From assembly GCA_945271245.1 (NCBI GenBank), contig CALYPF010000026.1, positions 1-33,755 of the forward strand: a DNA stretch of 33,755 bases, given 5' to 3'. Under the pieces are notes generated by a model. It ran no database searches. It worked only from the letters and a program-made list of their open reading frames with translations, and was not told where the DNA came from. Below, piece by piece: positions 1 through 11,461 of the stretch. Both the position numbers and the translations under genes were made by a program. This DNA comes from an uncultured Enterobacteriaceae bacterium. Lineage in GTDB: Bacteria > Pseudomonadota > Gammaproteobacteria > Enterobacterales > Enterobacteriaceae. How positions within the stretch are numbered: the stretch's first letter is position 1; every line of letters starts with the position of its first letter.

Positions 1-50
1 GGATCAGTTTTCAACCGCTGGGGTGGATCAGTTTTGCACCGTTGGTAACA
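1..50. mobile_element. End of an IS21-type insertion sequence (partial)
   Basis: Two imperfect direct repeats are visible, both beginning GGATCAGTTTT and continuing to an ACCG core (about 1-20 and 25-46). The last bases are GGTAACA, so read inward from base 50 the element begins TGTTACCAACGG. Terminal TG...CA with several tandem copies of a roughly 20-bp end repeat is typical of IS21-family elements. Inverted, this end matches the sequence starting at 33705 at 21 of 28 positions. The transposase genes lie outside the window, so the family is inferred from the ends only. Confidence 0.72.
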
Positions 51-417
51 GCTCCAACCTAAATAGCTATCTGCCCATAGTGTTAATACGAGAATACTGA
101 TTGCTAATGTAGAAAGAAAAAATCGATGACAGATAGCAGTCGTAAATTTTTAAATACGCATTTTTTATAAGGCAAAATTTGATTATTATTAAAAAAACCA
201 CCGCACCAGGATACTCAGTGCGGCTGGCTTCTAATGCGCCACGGTGAGAAGCATCCCGAAATAATAGATAAATCAGCATCATATCTTTATCACGCATTAC
301 AAAACTATCAATGCCGTTACCATAGTTATATTTTATTGTGATGTTGCTTTAGTTAGGGCTATTTTACCTTTATGCAATTAGCCTAAATATAGAAAAACGG
401 TGTTCCTATGAAGATTT

Positions 418-454
418 TCTCTAAATCTCTAAATCTCTAAATCTCTAAATCTCT
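418..454. repeat. 8-bp tandem repeat, TCTCTAAA x 4.6
   Basis: Four perfect back-to-back copies of TCTCTAAA are followed by a partial TCTCT. The array begins eight bases after an ATG (408-410), which opens a frame with no convincing ribosome binding site. Because the unit is 8 bp and contains TAA, three copies put a stop in every frame. The array therefore cannot act as a simple translational on-off switch. It may vary in copy number between isolates. Confidence 0.9.
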
Positions 455-552
455 GAAGAATAACTAACTTAAGTCTTCGAATTAAAATGATTAACAAGGA
501 GGATTATTCGGGAATAACAGTCTTCCTGTATCAGGAATAATATTCGATAGCA

Positions 553-575
553 TCAGCGGCTAAATTCGCCGCTGA
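553..575. repeat. Hairpin-forming inverted repeat
   Basis: TCAGCGGC and GCCGCTGA form a perfect 8-bp stem around a 7-base loop. It is GC-rich within an AT-rich background. There is no T-run on either side, so it is not a standard terminator. Its role is unknown. Confidence 0.55.
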
Positions 576-767
576 ATAGGCGACCATAAAATCAGAGTTA
601 GTATTTATCCGTTATGAAAACGCTAAATATTGGGAAATGGAACTTAACCAATCAGCACTAACTAACCGCAACCTGCAGATTGCCAGAATATCTCCGGCAT
701 AAAATTATAGACAATTAGAGATAAAACGCATCCAGATGAATGTATTTATAAAGCATTACATATTTCG

Positions 768-806
768 AAAATGGAGGATAAGATATCCTCCATTTTTTAT
801 TATTTT
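768..806. terminator. Intrinsic terminator, probably bidirectional
   Basis: AAAATGGAGGATA and TATCCTCCATTTT form a perfect 13-bp stem with a 3-base loop (768-796). On the plus strand it runs on into a T-rich tail (TTATTATTTT), giving a classical terminator in that direction. On the minus strand the stem ends in four U, so it can also stop secA transcripts, less strongly. It lies about 40 bases past the secA stop codon. Confidence 0.75.
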
Positions 807-832
807 AGCTCAGGCTGATGCCAGCCTGAGCT
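807..832. repeat. Hairpin just downstream of secA
   Basis: AGCTCAGGCT and AGCCTGAGCT form a perfect 10-bp stem around a 6-base loop, starting seven bases beyond the secA stop codon. It has no T-run on the minus side. It probably protects the 3' end of the secA message, or works in tandem with the terminator at 768-806. Confidence 0.65.
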
Positions 833-838
833 TTATAT

Positions 839-3544
839 TTAACTTAACCGCCCATGGCACTGTTTATATTTCTTACCAGATCCACACGGGCAGGGATCGT
901 TACGCCCTACTTTACGATCCCCCGTTTGTGCAGCTAAAGAAGCCGCCGCTTCGGCATCGTCATCATGGTGGCTAAGCTGCTGCATGCTGGCAAGATGTTC
1001 CGCCTCTTCACGACGCTGCTGCTCCATCGCCTCAACTTCTTCTGGCATCCGCACCTGAACCTTACTCAGTGTGCTAACCACTTCGTATTTCAACGACTCC
1101 AGCACTGCCGCAAACATTGCGAACGATTCCCGCTTATATTCTTGCTTAGGATCTTTTTGCGCATATCCACGTAAATGAATCCCCTGACGCAGGTAATCCA
1201 TTGCCGCCAGGTGCTCTTTCCACAATGAATCCAGCGTCTGTAGCATTACGCCTTTTTCAAAATTGCGCATCATTTCAATGCCGACAATCTCTTCTTTCTC
1301 CTGATAGACTTCAATTGCCCACTGCAGAATACGCTCACGCAGCGTCTCTTCATGCAGTTCAGGTTCTTTATCGAGCCATTCAGCAATCGGCATATCGAGA
1401 TCAAAATCGTTTTTCAGGCGTTCCTGCAACCCCGGGATATCCCACATTTCCTCAAGAGACTGAGGCGGAATGTGCGCATCGATAGTGGTCTTGAAAACAT
1501 CTTCACGAATGCTGGCGATGGTTTCACTGATATCATCAGCATCGAGCAACTCATTACGCTGCGTATAAATGGCCCGACGCTGATCGTTTGCAACATCATC
1601 ATATTCCAGCAATTGCTTACGAATATCGAAGTTACGACTTTCAACTTTACGCTGTGCATTAGCAATAGCTTTTGTTACCCAGGGATGTTCAATCGCTTCA
1701 CCGGGTTTCATTCCCAGCCGGCGCATCATGTTTGAAACGCGATCGGAGGCGAAAATACGCATCAGCGCATCTTCCATTGATAGATAAAAGCGAGAAGACC
1801 CTGCGTCCCCTTGACGCCCCGAGCGGCCACGCAGCTGATTATCAATACGGCGCGATTCATGGCGCTCGGTGCCTATAATATGCAAACCGCCGGCTTCCAG
1901 CACTGCATCGTGGCGCTTCTGCCATTCCGCTTTAATTTGTGCAATTTGTTCTTCGCTGGGAGCTTCATGCTGCGCAACTTCTGTCTGCCAGCTACCTCCC
2001 AGCATGATGTCAGTACCGCGCCCGGCCATGTTCGTGGCAATAGTCACCGTCCCAGGATAACCGGCCTGAGCGACGATATCTGCTTCATGTGCGTGAAACT
2101 TGGCATTCAGAACATTATGCTGGATACCCGCTTTTTTCAGCTCCTGAGAAACCAACTCTGACTTTTCAATAGAAATAGTACCAACCAGTACCGGCTGCCC
2201 TTTTGCCGTACGCTCTTTGATATCTTCAATTATCGCCGCAATTTTTTCTGCCTCTGTCATGTAAACCAGATCGGGCAAATCTTTACGGATCATCGGCCTG
2301 TTGGTAGGAACAACAATAGTATCTAGCTTATAAATAGAACTAAATTCAAATGCTTCGGTGTCAGCAGTTCCCGTCATTCCCGCCAGTTTCACGTAAAGGC
2401 GGAAATAGTTCTGGAAGGTAATAGAAGCCAGCGTCTGATTCTCATTCTGAATATCAACGCCTTCTTTTGCTTCTACGGCCTGGTGCAACCCATCAGACCA
2501 GCGGCGCCCTTGCATGGTACGCCCGGTATGTTCATCAACAATAATGACTTCACCCTCTTTTACGATGTAATCTACATCTCGGGTGAATAGCGCATGGGCG
2601 CGTAAAGCGGCGGTGACGTGATGCATCAGCATAATATTGGCCGGGGAGTAAAGCGATTCGCCTTCTTCCATGATGCCTTCACGTACTAATAATTCTTCAA
2701 CCAGCACCAACCCACGCTCGGTCAGGTTAACCTGGCGCGCTTTTTCATCAACGGAGAAGTGGCCCTCTCCCTGAAAAGTATCGGAGTCTTCTTTTTCCTG
2801 GCGAATCAAATGTGGAATGATTTTATCAACTTTGCGGTACAGCTCGGAGCTATCTTCCGCTGGCCCTGAAATGATGAGTGGGGTACGAGCTTCGTCGATA
2901 AGGATAGAGTCGACCTCATCCACCAGCGCATAGTGAAGCTTACGCTGCACGCGTTCTTCCGGGCTAAACGCCATATTATCGCGAAGATAATCAAACCCGT
3001 ATTCATTATTAGTACCGTAGGTGATATCAGCCGCATAGGCTTCGCGTTTGGCTGGTGCAGGCATCCCCGGCAGATTGATGCCAACCGACAGCCCCAGGAA
3101 TTCAAACAGCGGACGGTTATTTTCCGCATCGCGCTGAGCAAGATAATCATTGACGGTAACAACATGCACCCCCTTACCGCTAAGCGCGTTAAGATAGGCA
3201 GGCAGTGTCGCAGTAAGAGTTTTACCTTCCCCGGTACGCATTTCAGCGATACAGCGATCGTTTAGCACCATGCCGCCAATAAGCTGGACATCAAAGTGAC
3301 GCATGCCAAATACGCGCTTACTGGCTTCACGTACTACGGCAAACGCTTCAGGCAGGAGTGACTCTTCCGATTCTCCTTTTCTCAAGCGATCGCGAAATTC
3401 TACGGTTTTATGTTTAAGCTCATCATCAGAAAGCTGTTCCATTGCCGGTTCCATTGCATTAATTTTTGCAACGGCTTTACGCATACGGCGTAAGGTACGG
3501 TCATTACGGCTACCAAATACTTTAGTCAATACTTTAATTAGCAT
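839..3544 (-). CDS. secA: Preprotein translocase ATPase SecA
   Basis: SecA is the ATP-driven motor that pushes unfolded preproteins through SecYEG in the inner membrane. The 901-residue product has exactly the E. coli length. Visible landmarks are the Walker A motif MRTGEGKT near residues 101-108, the DEVDS Walker B motif near 207, the helicase-like segments DEHTGR and MAGRGTD, and the C-terminal zinc/SecB-binding motif [13 protein letters not shown]. The ATG at 3544 is chosen because it begins [15 protein letters not shown] as in E. coli; an upstream in-frame start at 3586 would add 14 residues unlike the family. It lies 58 bases after secM, and the SD region is weak (GAGACC), as expected for a gene whose translation is opened by SecM arrest. 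The hairpins at 768-832 follow it. Confidence 0.98.
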   Translation of the reverse strand: MLIKVLTKVFGSRNDRTLRRMRKAVAKINAMEPAMEQLSDDELKHKTVEFRDRLRKGESEESLLPEAFAVVREASKRVFGMRHFDVQLIGGMVLNDRCIAEMRTGEGKTLTATLPAYLNALSGKGVHVVTVNDYLAQRDAENNRPLFEFLGLSVGINLPGMPAPAKREAYAADITYGTNNEYGFDYLRDNMAFSPEERVQRKLHYALVDEVDSILIDEARTPLIISGPAEDSSELYRKVDKIIPHLIRQEKEDSDTFQGEGHFSVDEKARQVNLTERGLVLVEELLVREGIMEEGESLYSPANIMLMHHVTAALRAHALFTRDVDYIVKEGEVIIVDEHTGRTMQGRRWSDGLHQAVEAKEGVDIQNENQTLASITFQNYFRLYVKLAGMTGTADTEAFEFSSIYKLDTIVVPTNRPMIRKDLPDLVYMTEAEKIAAIIEDIKERTAKGQPVLVGTISIEKSELVSQELKKAGIQHNVLNAKFHAHEADIVAQAGYPGTVTIATNMAGRGTDIMLGGSWQTEVAQHEAPSEEQIAQIKAEWQKRHDAVLEAGGLHIIGTERHESRRIDNQLRGRSGRQGDAGSSRFYLSMEDALMRIFASDRVSNMMRRLGMKPGEAIEHPWVTKAIANAQRKVESRNFDIRKQLLEYDDVANDQRRAIYTQRNELLDADDISETIASIREDVFKTTIDAHIPPQSLEEMWDIPGLQERLKNDFDLDMPIAEWLDKEPELHEETLRERILQWAIEVYQEKEEIVGIEMMRNFEKGVMLQTLDSLWKEHLAAMDYLRQGIHLRGYAQKDPKQEYKRESFAMFAAVLESLKYEVVSTLSKVQVRMPEEVEAMEQQRREEAEHLASMQQLSHHDDDAEAAASLAAQTGDRKVGRNDPCPCGSGKKYKQCHGRLS

Positions 3545-3602
3545 AAATAAGGTCTCAAACGTCCCATTTAACGGGAAAATCACCAATAGTAAAAAAACAG
3601 TT

Positions 3603-4106
3603 TTAGCTAAGGTGAAGTGGCCCAGCGCGAATACCCCGGACCCGGCTAAGCCAGTAAGGAATGCTGAAAGTCAGTGCTGGAGCAAAATTAACCTTCTGAT
3701 GTACAGAGGTAATTTCCAGTGGACGCTCTTGGGTCAGCAGTACGCTAAGCGTGTCCAGCAGTGCAGTGTGGTGAGCCTGAAGCGGCAAGGTTGCCTGAAC
3801 TGGCGGAGTTGCAGAGGGAGCCAGTACAAAAGAGAGATGACGAATTACCGTGCGAATCGCATGCTGTTGCCAGTAATCGACGGTAAAGGACGCACGACGA
3901 TTATTTTCCTGAAGCAACACCAAGTTATTCAGGTTAACTGCTATCAGGCGCTCAGCGCGAAGTGTAGCATTTTCAGAAGGCGCGGCGCGATCCGTGCTGT
4001 TATTTAGCGCGGGTAAACCTAAGCCAGCCGCAACCATCCCCAACAGGAGATGCGGCCAGAAGTAACGCCTGCCAAATTGTCGCCAACGAGAGAAAATACC
4101 TGTCAC
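3603..4106 (-). CDS. secM: SecM, secretion monitor (regulatory arrest peptide)
   Basis: SecM is a short exported protein whose own translation stalls the ribosome when secretion is slow, which exposes the secA start. The product has 167 residues (E. coli 170). It has a basic N terminus ([12 protein letters not shown]), a hydrophobic signal segment at about 18-35 ([15 protein letters not shown]), a conserved [16 protein letters not shown] block, and the arrest motif at residues 147-163 ending GIRAGP. The GTG at 4106 is chosen because translation then begins with the homologue of the E. coli N terminus, and GGTGG lies just before it. The open frame continues upstream to a TTG at 4160, but those residues are not family-like. 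The stop codon lies 58 bases from secA. Confidence 0.93.
   Translation of the reverse strand: MTGIFSRWRQFGRRYFWPHLLLGMVAAGLGLPALNNSTDRAAPSENATLRAERLIAVNLNNLVLLQENNRRASFTVDYWQQHAIRTVIRHLSFVLAPSATPPVQATLPLQAHHTALLDTLSVLLTQERPLEITSVHQKVNFAPALTFSIPYWLSRVRGIRAGPLHLS
3618..3668 (-). promoter_or_regulatory. SecM ribosome-arrest sequence
   Basis: The codons for residues 147-163 read [17 protein letters not shown]. The E. coli arrest pattern as I recall it is F, four residues, W-I, four residues, GIRAGP. All listed positions are kept except Ile after Trp, which is Leu here. The intervening residues are more basic (R-V-R). The arrest is expected to work and to couple secretion status to secA translation; this is inferred from the motif. 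Confidence 0.85.
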
Positions 4107-4626
4107 TGCGCCACCAAAAATGAAAATATCGCGCATCCATAATCGCGAAATATGTGCCAAATAATATCATTAATCCATCGTAGCGGCACCCGGTAATCAA
4201 TAAATGCAGATAAAGCACGGGATAAATCGCAAAAAGCGCTACGACTATTTCCTCTGACCATTAACTGACAAGGCATGTTGATGACTAGTATTGAAAAGCC
4301 AGAGAGCGGCTCCCTATCCGCATGAGAATTGTTAGCTTCAATACAGTATCCATGATTCTCTGACAAACGGCGCATAAATCATTTCTGACGCTGCAAAGAT
4401 ATTCATGGAGGGAATGCGTTTTTTTAACAGAATTATCCAAATGCCTCGCCGGAGCCTAAATTTATGGAAGCTCTTTTTAAACGAAAACTCACGGCCATGA
4501 AGGCATTAAGTTAAGTAAGGTCAGAATATGCAACGGTGTGAATGTGGCAGGCTCATTATACCAGTAGTTATTGGATACATAGAGAGTAGATATACTTCAT
4601 ACATAGAATGATAAGCGAGCAGGCAT
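4107..4626. other. Long lpxC-secM spacer, no confirmed gene
   Basis: About 520 bases separate the lpxC terminator from secM, more than I recall for E. coli. A 90-codon minus-strand frame (4103-4375) ends with TGA overlapping the secM GTG as GTGA. It has no ribosome binding site, an unusual Cys/His/Trp-rich composition and no family resemblance. I found no trace of the DUF721-type gene that sits here in some other gammaproteobacteria. A promoter for secM-secA is expected in this stretch, but I could not pick one with confidence. Confidence 0.5.
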
Positions 4627-4678
4627 AAAAAAACGGCTGATGCGCCAGGCCGGAGAGAGTGCCAGACGAATCAACCGT
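4627..4678 (-). terminator. Intrinsic terminator after lpxC
   Basis: On the minus strand, ACGGTTGATTCGTCTGGC and GCCTGGCGCATCAGCCGT form an 18-position stem with only two mismatches and two G-U pairs. The loop is about 10 bases, and the stem is followed at once by seven U. It starts 18 bases after the lpxC stop. This should end the long dcw transcript and make secM-secA depend largely on its own promoter or on read-through. Confidence 0.9.
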
Positions 4679-4696
4679 CAATATTTGAACTATATA

Positions 4697-5623
<927 letters not shown>

Positions 5624-5672
5624 TCACCAAATTACTTATCCAACCGAGAGTGTACATCACAATCGGCAGGCC

Positions 5673-5701
5673 AGTTTAGCACAAAGAGCCGGAATACCCA
5701 A
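5673..5701 (-). promoter_or_regulatory. Candidate lpxC promoter
   Basis: On the minus strand TTGGGT (-35) and TAAACT (-10) are separated by 17 bases in the ftsZ-lpxC gap, placing the start of transcription about 50 bases before the lpxC ATG. The -10 differs from consensus at two positions. E. coli lpxC also has a promoter here. Confidence 0.6.
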
Positions 5702-5715
5702 CTTCCAGCTTATTC

Positions 5716-6873
5716 TTAATCGGCCTGTTTACGCAGAAACGCCGGAATATCCAGATAATCTGGCTCTTTTGTCGTTTGAGCATTATTGTCATTGACCACT
5801 TTGGCGACGGTTTTCTGTTCTTGAGTCAATGGCGTCATACCGTGTTGCTGATAGCGATCTATCGCGGGCTGCTGCATTTGCTGCTGCTTATTAGTGACCA
5901 GCGTAATTTCCGGACGCTTATCCATACCAATGCCCGTAGCAACCACGGTAACTCGCAGCTCATCATTCATTTCCGGATCGAGCGAGGTACCAATTACTAC
6001 CGTGGCATTATCAGACGCAAAAGCGCGGATCGTATTACCAACGGTCTCAAATTCATCCAGACGTAGATCGAAACCTGCCGTAATGTTGACCAGAACGCCG
6101 CGAGCACCAGAAAGATCGATATCTTCGAGCAGCGGACTGGAAATCGCCATTTCTGCGGCTTCTTCCGCGCGGTCTTCGCCGTTAGCAACGCCAGATCCCA
6201 TCATCGCGTAGCCCATTTCAGACATCACGGTACGCACATCGGCAAAGTCGACGTTCATCAACCCCGGACGAGTGATCAGTTCGGCTATCCCCTGAACCGC
6301 ACCTTTAAGCACATCGTTAGCGGCGCCGAAAGCATCCAACAGCGAGATACCGCGCCCCAGTACTTTTAGAAGCTTATCGTTAGGAATAGTAATCAGCGAA
6401 TCGACATGCTTAGATAGCTCAGCAATACCCTGCTCAGCGAAAGCCATGCGCTTTTTACCTTCAAAATTAAACGGTTTAGTGACAACGGCAACGGTCAGTA
6501 TGCCTAAATCCTTCGCCACTTCAGCGACAACAGGTGCTGCACCAGTACCGGTGCCGCCGCCCATACCGGCAGCGATAAATACCATGTCCGCCCCTTCCAG
6601 CGCCGCGCGCAGCGCTTCGCGATCTTCATCCGCAGCGTTACGGCCTACTTCAGGATTTGCGCCTGCGCCTAACCCTTTGGTAATACCGCTACCAATCTGG
6701 ATAGTCTGGCCAACCGCCGTTTTACGCAGCGCCTGAGCGTCAGTATTAACAGCGAAGAACTCTACCCCTTCGATGCGCTCGCGCACCATGTGCTCTACGG
6801 CATTGCCGCCGCCGCCGCCGACGCCGATGACTTTAATCACCGCGTCGTTGGTCAGTTCCATCGGTTCAAACAT
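5716..6873 (-). CDS. ftsZ: Cell division GTPase FtsZ
   Basis: FtsZ is the tubulin-like GTPase that forms the cytokinetic ring at midcell and recruits the divisome. The 385-residue product shows the glycine-rich GVGGGGGN near 17-24, the tubulin signature GGGTGTGA near 106, and the T7 loop [11 protein letters not shown] near 207-217. A Gln-rich variable linker follows, then the conserved C-terminal peptide [14 protein letters not shown] that binds FtsA and ZipA. The ATG at 6873 (MFEPMEL, SD GGAGAG) is chosen over an in-frame ATG 14 codons upstream. It follows ftsA by 59 bases. The E. coli protein is 383 residues; the small difference lies in the Gln-rich linker. Confidence 0.98.
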   Translation of the reverse strand: MFEPMELTNDAVIKVIGVGGGGGNAVEHMVRERIEGVEFFAVNTDAQALRKTAVGQTIQIGSGITKGLGAGANPEVGRNAADEDREALRAALEGADMVFIAAGMGGGTGTGAAPVVAEVAKDLGILTVAVVTKPFNFEGKKRMAFAEQGIAELSKHVDSLITIPNDKLLKVLGRGISLLDAFGAANDVLKGAVQGIAELITRPGLMNVDFADVRTVMSEMGYAMMGSGVANGEDRAEEAAEMAISSPLLEDIDLSGARGVLVNITAGFDLRLDEFETVGNTIRAFASDNATVVIGTSLDPEMNDELRVTVVATGIGMDKRPEITLVTNKQQQMQQPAIDRYQQHGMTPLTQEQKTVAKVVNDNNAQTTKEPDYLDIPAFLRKQAD

Positions 6874-6932
6874 AGTTTCTCTCCGTTTTATGCCTGTCGC
6901 TTGAGATCGCAACAATTCCGATCTCTTAAAAA

Positions 6933-8189
6933 TTAAAATTCTTTCTTAAGCCAGGTATTAATGCGCTTAAACCATGACCCGACTGATGTACGTTTTTCCA
7001 CTTCAGCCTCACCGCTCAGATGAGTCTCTTTCCCGTAGTGCAAAAGCCCTACCGCCGTTGAGTAATAAGACGCCTGCGCATAATCTGTGAGACCTGTGAT
7101 ATTTAATGGCTGCCCAATGCGCACCTGCGTATGGAACACGCGCTGTGCGCACTCTGCCAGCCCTTCAATTTGCGCAGCCCCGCCGGTCAATACAATGCCT
7201 GCGGCTAAATGGTGCTTAACCCCTTGCTGACGCAGCTGCTCCTGTAGCTGAAGAATTTCCTCATTCACCAGGTTTAGCAGCTCGGCGTAGCGAGGTTCAA
7301 TGACTTCAGCCAGCGTTTGGCGCTGCAGGCTGCGCGGCGGCCGCCCACCGACACTCGGGACTTCAACATTCTCATCTTTTCCGACAATTGAACCTAAAGC
7401 GCAGCCGTGCCGCACTTTAATAGCTTCAGCGTCGCTCGGCGGCGTACCGAAAGCGTAGGCGATATCGCTGGTCACGACATTTCCTGCGTAAGGAATGACT
7501 TTAGTGTGACGCAGGGCACCGCCGGTATATACCGCAATGTCCATTGTACCACCGCCGATATCGACCACACAGACACCCAGCTCGCGCTCATCTTCCGTTA
7601 ATACTGAATAGCTGGACGCCAAACCCGCGAAAATAAGTTGGTCAACTTTTAGGCCGCATCGTTCAACTGCTTTCACGATGTTTTTCGCCATATCGTTATG
7701 GCAGGTGATGAGATGCACTTTTGCCTGCATTCTCACGCCCGATAAGCCTACCGGATTTTTAATGCCTTCCTGGTAATCGATAGCATATTCCTGAGGAATA
7801 ACATGCAAAACACGATGTTCATCGCGTACACGCACCGATTTTGCCGTATGGACGACATTTTCAACGTCTTCCTGGGTAACTTCCTCTTCTGATATCGGCA
7901 CCATGCCAATTTCATTCTGGCAACTAATATGTTTGCCAGAGAGTGCCAGATAGACTGAAGAAATTTGGCAATCTGCCATAAGCTCGGCCTGATCGATAGC
8001 GCGCTGAACGCATTTCACTACCGATTCAAGGTCGTTGACCCCGCCTTTATCCATGCCGCGAGACGGGCAACTGCCTACACCGATAATATTCACTATACCG
8101 TCGGGCAGAACTTCCCCGACTAAAGCGGCTACCTTCGCAGTGCCTATCTCCAGTCCCACTACCAGCTTTCTGTCCGTCGACTTGATCAT
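6933..8189 (-). CDS. ftsA: Cell division protein FtsA (actin-like FtsZ tether)
   Basis: FtsA is an actin-family ATPase that anchors FtsZ to the inner membrane and passes the signal to FtsQLB, FtsN and the septal synthase. Its 418 residues compare with 420 in E. coli and are nearly identical over most of their length. It has the N-terminal nucleotide-binding segment [14 protein letters not shown], the phosphate motif [14 protein letters not shown], the adenosine motif [13 protein letters not shown] and a C-terminal amphipathic membrane helix ([15 protein letters not shown]). The start overlaps the end of ftsQ by four bases (ATGA), which suggests translational coupling. Confidence 0.98.
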   Translation of the reverse strand: MIKSTDRKLVVGLEIGTAKVAALVGEVLPDGIVNIIGVGSCPSRGMDKGGVNDLESVVKCVQRAIDQAELMADCQISSVYLALSGKHISCQNEIGMVPISEEEVTQEDVENVVHTAKSVRVRDEHRVLHVIPQEYAIDYQEGIKNPVGLSGVRMQAKVHLITCHNDMAKNIVKAVERCGLKVDQLIFAGLASSYSVLTEDERELGVCVVDIGGGTMDIAVYTGGALRHTKVIPYAGNVVTSDIAYAFGTPPSDAEAIKVRHGCALGSIVGKDENVEVPSVGGRPPRSLQRQTLAEVIEPRYAELLNLVNEEILQLQEQLRQQGVKHHLAAGIVLTGGAAQIEGLAECAQRVFHTQVRIGQPLNITGLTDYAQASYYSTAVGLLHYGKETHLSGEAEVEKRTSVGSWFKRINTWLKKEF

Positions 8190-9013
8190 CGTTGCTCTGC
8201 CTGTGCCTGAGTCTGTTTCTGATTAAGATCTTCGGCGGGAGCCGGCGCCCAGCCGACCGCCGCGCCTGAGTCATAGCGCAAATCAACATAACTAATGCTT
8301 TTGCCATCGCTTTGCGCCTGGCGCTGTAAAACCGGATACAGTTCTACAAAACGATTCAGACGCTTCATCGTGTCACTCCGGCCAAGGTTGAGCTTAATAT
8401 CGTTATTTAGCGTCAACGCCCATGAGCGACGGGCGGTCATCGCCGCCTCTTTCAGGGTAAAACGCGCTTTCGCCAGCACCGCGCTCATTGTTTGATATCC
8501 CTGAAGAACTTCTTTCTCGCTGCCTTCTGGCCCGTACAGCATCGGCAGAACCTGCCTGCTGGTACGCTCGGCGGGCACACTGAATGCATTTCCATCTACA
8601 TCGACCATATGCTGGTCATTCCAGCGTGCCAGCGGCACATATTCAACCAGATGAATCTTCAATTCGTCTGGCCACTGCTTACGCACGCTCGCTTGCTTAA
8701 TCCACGGCAAGCGCTCTATTTGCTGCTGAATGACGTTGACGTCCTGTGTCATAAAGGTACCTGGAGCGCCGAGTGATAGCACCGCTTGGCGCACATCATC
8801 GTTCCGGGTATAGTGCCGTTCACCGGTTAACACTAACCTGGAGAGCGGTAGACGCTGCGCATCTTCCATCCAGTTCACTATCATCAGGCCGCCGACGAAT
8901 ACGGTGAGCAACACCATAAGCAGGAAAAGCATTCCTGCTACGCGCGACCCGTTGCTGCGATGCGGCGTCTGGTCATCCTCACGCGGACGTGTATTCAGTG
9001 CGGCCTGTGACAT
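8186..9013 (-). CDS. ftsQ: Cell division protein FtsQ
   Basis: FtsQ is a bitopic inner-membrane protein that joins the early and late divisome through FtsL and FtsB. Its 275 residues compare with 276 in E. coli. It has a charged cytoplasmic tail of about 24 residues, one membrane segment at about 26-46 ([19 protein letters not shown]), a POTRA domain beginning [15 protein letters not shown], and the FtsQ beta domain with [15 protein letters not shown]. It begins one base after the ddlB stop (TAA-T-ATG) and ends with an ATGA overlap with ftsA. Its expression does not depend on completing the broken ddlB frame if internal promoters exist as in E. coli, but polarity from the ddlB stop is possible. 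Confidence 0.97.
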   Translation of the reverse strand: MSQAALNTRPREDDQTPHRSNGSRVAGMLFLLMVLLTVFVGGLMIVNWMEDAQRLPLSRLVLTGERHYTRNDDVRQAVLSLGAPGTFMTQDVNVIQQQIERLPWIKQASVRKQWPDELKIHLVEYVPLARWNDQHMVDVDGNAFSVPAERTSRQVLPMLYGPEGSEKEVLQGYQTMSAVLAKARFTLKEAAMTARRSWALTLNNDIKLNLGRSDTMKRLNRFVELYPVLQRQAQSDGKSISYVDLRYDSGAAVGWAPAPAEDLNQKQTQAQAEQR

Positions 9014-9014
9014 A

Positions 9015-9915
<901 letters not shown>

Positions 9916-9926
<11 letters not shown>

Positions 9927-11394
9927 GGCGTTCGTCCTCTTCAGTGTGGGAGCGTAATTGATTTTCGGCCAGTTTTTTTGCAATTTTGCCGACGTTCCCG
10001 GCACCTTGCACCAGGATTAAGTCATTTCCGTTCAACACAGGTGCCAGCATTTCTGCCACCTGTTCGGTGTCCGGCACCAAAATAGGATCCACTTTACCGC
10101 GAGCGCGGATCGTGCGGCATAGCGCCCTGCTGTCGGCGCCGGGAATCGGCGCTTCGCCCGCCGGGTAAACATCAAGCATTAATAATGTATCGACCTGAGA
10201 TAAAACATTGGCGAAATCGTCATAGAGATCGCGCGTGCGCGTATAGCGGTGCGGCTGAAATACCATAACCAGATTTTTATCCGGCCAGCCTGCGCGGGCC
10301 GCTTTAATGGTGGCGTCTACTTCCGTCGGATGATGACCGTAATCGTCCACCAGCATCGCGCTACCGTCTTTCCCGTTAACCTCATCCAGCGCGTATTCAC
10401 CCAGGAAATCGAAGCGGCGCCCCGTCCCCTGAAAACTTTCCAGCGCACGTAATATAGCTGCGTCATCGATGCCTTCTTCCGTCGCCACCGCAACCGCCGC
10501 CGCCGCGTTAAGCGCATTGTGACGGCCTGGCGCATTCAAACACACGCGCAAAGCAGGCTTACCGTGACGCACCAGGGTAAATAACCCCTGTGCGCCGCGC
10601 TGCTGATAATCTTCAATACGCACATCAGCATCTTCACTAAAGCCGTAGGTCGTAATCTGGCGGCCAACCTGCGGCAGCAGTTCGCGAATCACACCGTCGT
10701 CGACGCACATCACGGCGCGCCCATAAAAAGGCAAGTTGTGTAAAAAGCTGATAAATGTCTGCTTCAGGTTTTCAAAATCGCCCTGATAGGTATCCATGTG
10801 ATCGGCTTCAATATTTGTCACAATAGAGACCATCGGCTGCAGATGTAAAAATGACGCATCGCTTTCATCTGCTTCGGCTATTAAATAGCGGCTATTCCCA
10901 AGCCGGGCATGCGTGCCGGCCGACTTTACCAGGCCACCATTCACAAATGTCGGATCCAGCCCGGCCTCGGCGTAAATATTCGCGACCATCGCCGTAGTCG
11001 TCGTTTTACCGTGCGTCCCTGCCACGGCAATGCCGTAGCGAAAGCGCATGAGTTCAGCCAGCATTTCCGCACGGCGAATAACGGGAATACGTAGCTCATG
11101 CGCAGCGACAATCTCCGGGTTCTCCATTGAAATTGCCGTGGAAACCACGACAACGCTCGCATCGCGCACATTTTCAGGGCGATGATTGAAATAAATCGTT
11201 GCGCCAAGCTCAGACAACTGCTGCGTCACGGGGTTAGGCGCCAAATCAGACCCGCTGATTTGATAGCCTTCATTCGCCAGCACTTCGGCGATGCCGCCCA
11301 TGCCAGCACCGCCAATGCCAACGAAATGGATATGTCGCACGCGACGCATTTCGGGGACAATAGAACGCAGTTTCGCCAGTTGTTGTGTATTCAT
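9916..11394 (-). CDS. murC: UDP-N-acetylmuramate--L-alanine ligase MurC
   Basis: MurC is the cytoplasmic Mur ligase that adds L-Ala to UDP-MurNAc, the first amino acid of the peptide stem. The 492 residues (E. coli 491) show the N-terminal substrate-binding [14 protein letters not shown], the ATP loop [12 protein letters not shown] near 125-135, the central [10 protein letters not shown], and the C-terminal [11 protein letters not shown] and PHRYTRT segments. The start at 11394 begins [21 protein letters not shown] like the family, with a GGA eight bases before the ATG. It lies 67 bases after murG and overlaps ddlB by 11 bases. Confidence 0.98.
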
Positions 11395-11434
11395 GCTTTA
11401 ATCCGGGCCTTCGCCCTCACCTCTTTATTACCTG

Positions 11435-11452
11435 GGGCGCAATATGGCGCCC
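11435..11452. repeat. Intercistronic hairpin between murG and murC
   Basis: GGGCGC and GCGCCC form a 6-bp GC stem with a 6-base loop in the 67-base murG-murC gap, one of the larger gaps in an otherwise tightly packed operon. On the coding (minus) strand the seven U lie before the stem, not after it, so it is not a terminator for the operon. It could affect mRNA stability or access to the murC start. Confidence 0.45.
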
Positions 11453-11461
11453 GCAAAAAAA

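Larger units (their letters stand above)
51..767. other. AT-rich intergenic stretch, no supportable gene
   Basis: This stretch lies between the IS end and the 3' side of secA. In E. coli the gene after secA is mutT; no MutT-like sequence (Nudix GxxxExxE pattern) is seen here. The longest frame is a 76-codon minus-strand frame at 67-297 that lacks a ribosome binding site and resembles no family I know. The stretch contains an 8-bp tandem repeat, a hairpin near 553-575 and AT-rich filler. It could be decayed remains of former genes, but I cannot name them. Confidence 0.6.

Noticed and set aside
67..297. Minus-strand 76-codon frame next to the IS
   Set aside because: It has no ribosome binding site, AT-driven Ile/Leu/Lys-rich composition and no recognisable domain. 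A faint similarity of its start to tyrosine recombinases does not continue.
408..454. Phase-variable gene driven by the 8-bp repeat
   Set aside because: The repeat itself contains TAA, and with three or more copies a stop falls in every frame, so no downstream protein can be switched on by copy number.
736..975. Plus-strand 79-codon frame over the 3' end of secA
   Set aside because: It reads through two hairpins and the antisense of the SecA zinc motif, with no ribosome site.
3303..4007. Plus-strand 234-codon frame across secM and the start of secA
   Set aside because: It runs antisense to two well-conserved genes, has no ribosome site, and its translation resembles no family. It is a shadow of the codon pattern on the other strand.
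4107..4160. Upstream TTG start for secM at 4160
   Set aside because: The extra 18 residues do not resemble SecM, while the GTG at 4106 starts the conserved N terminus and has GGTGG close by.
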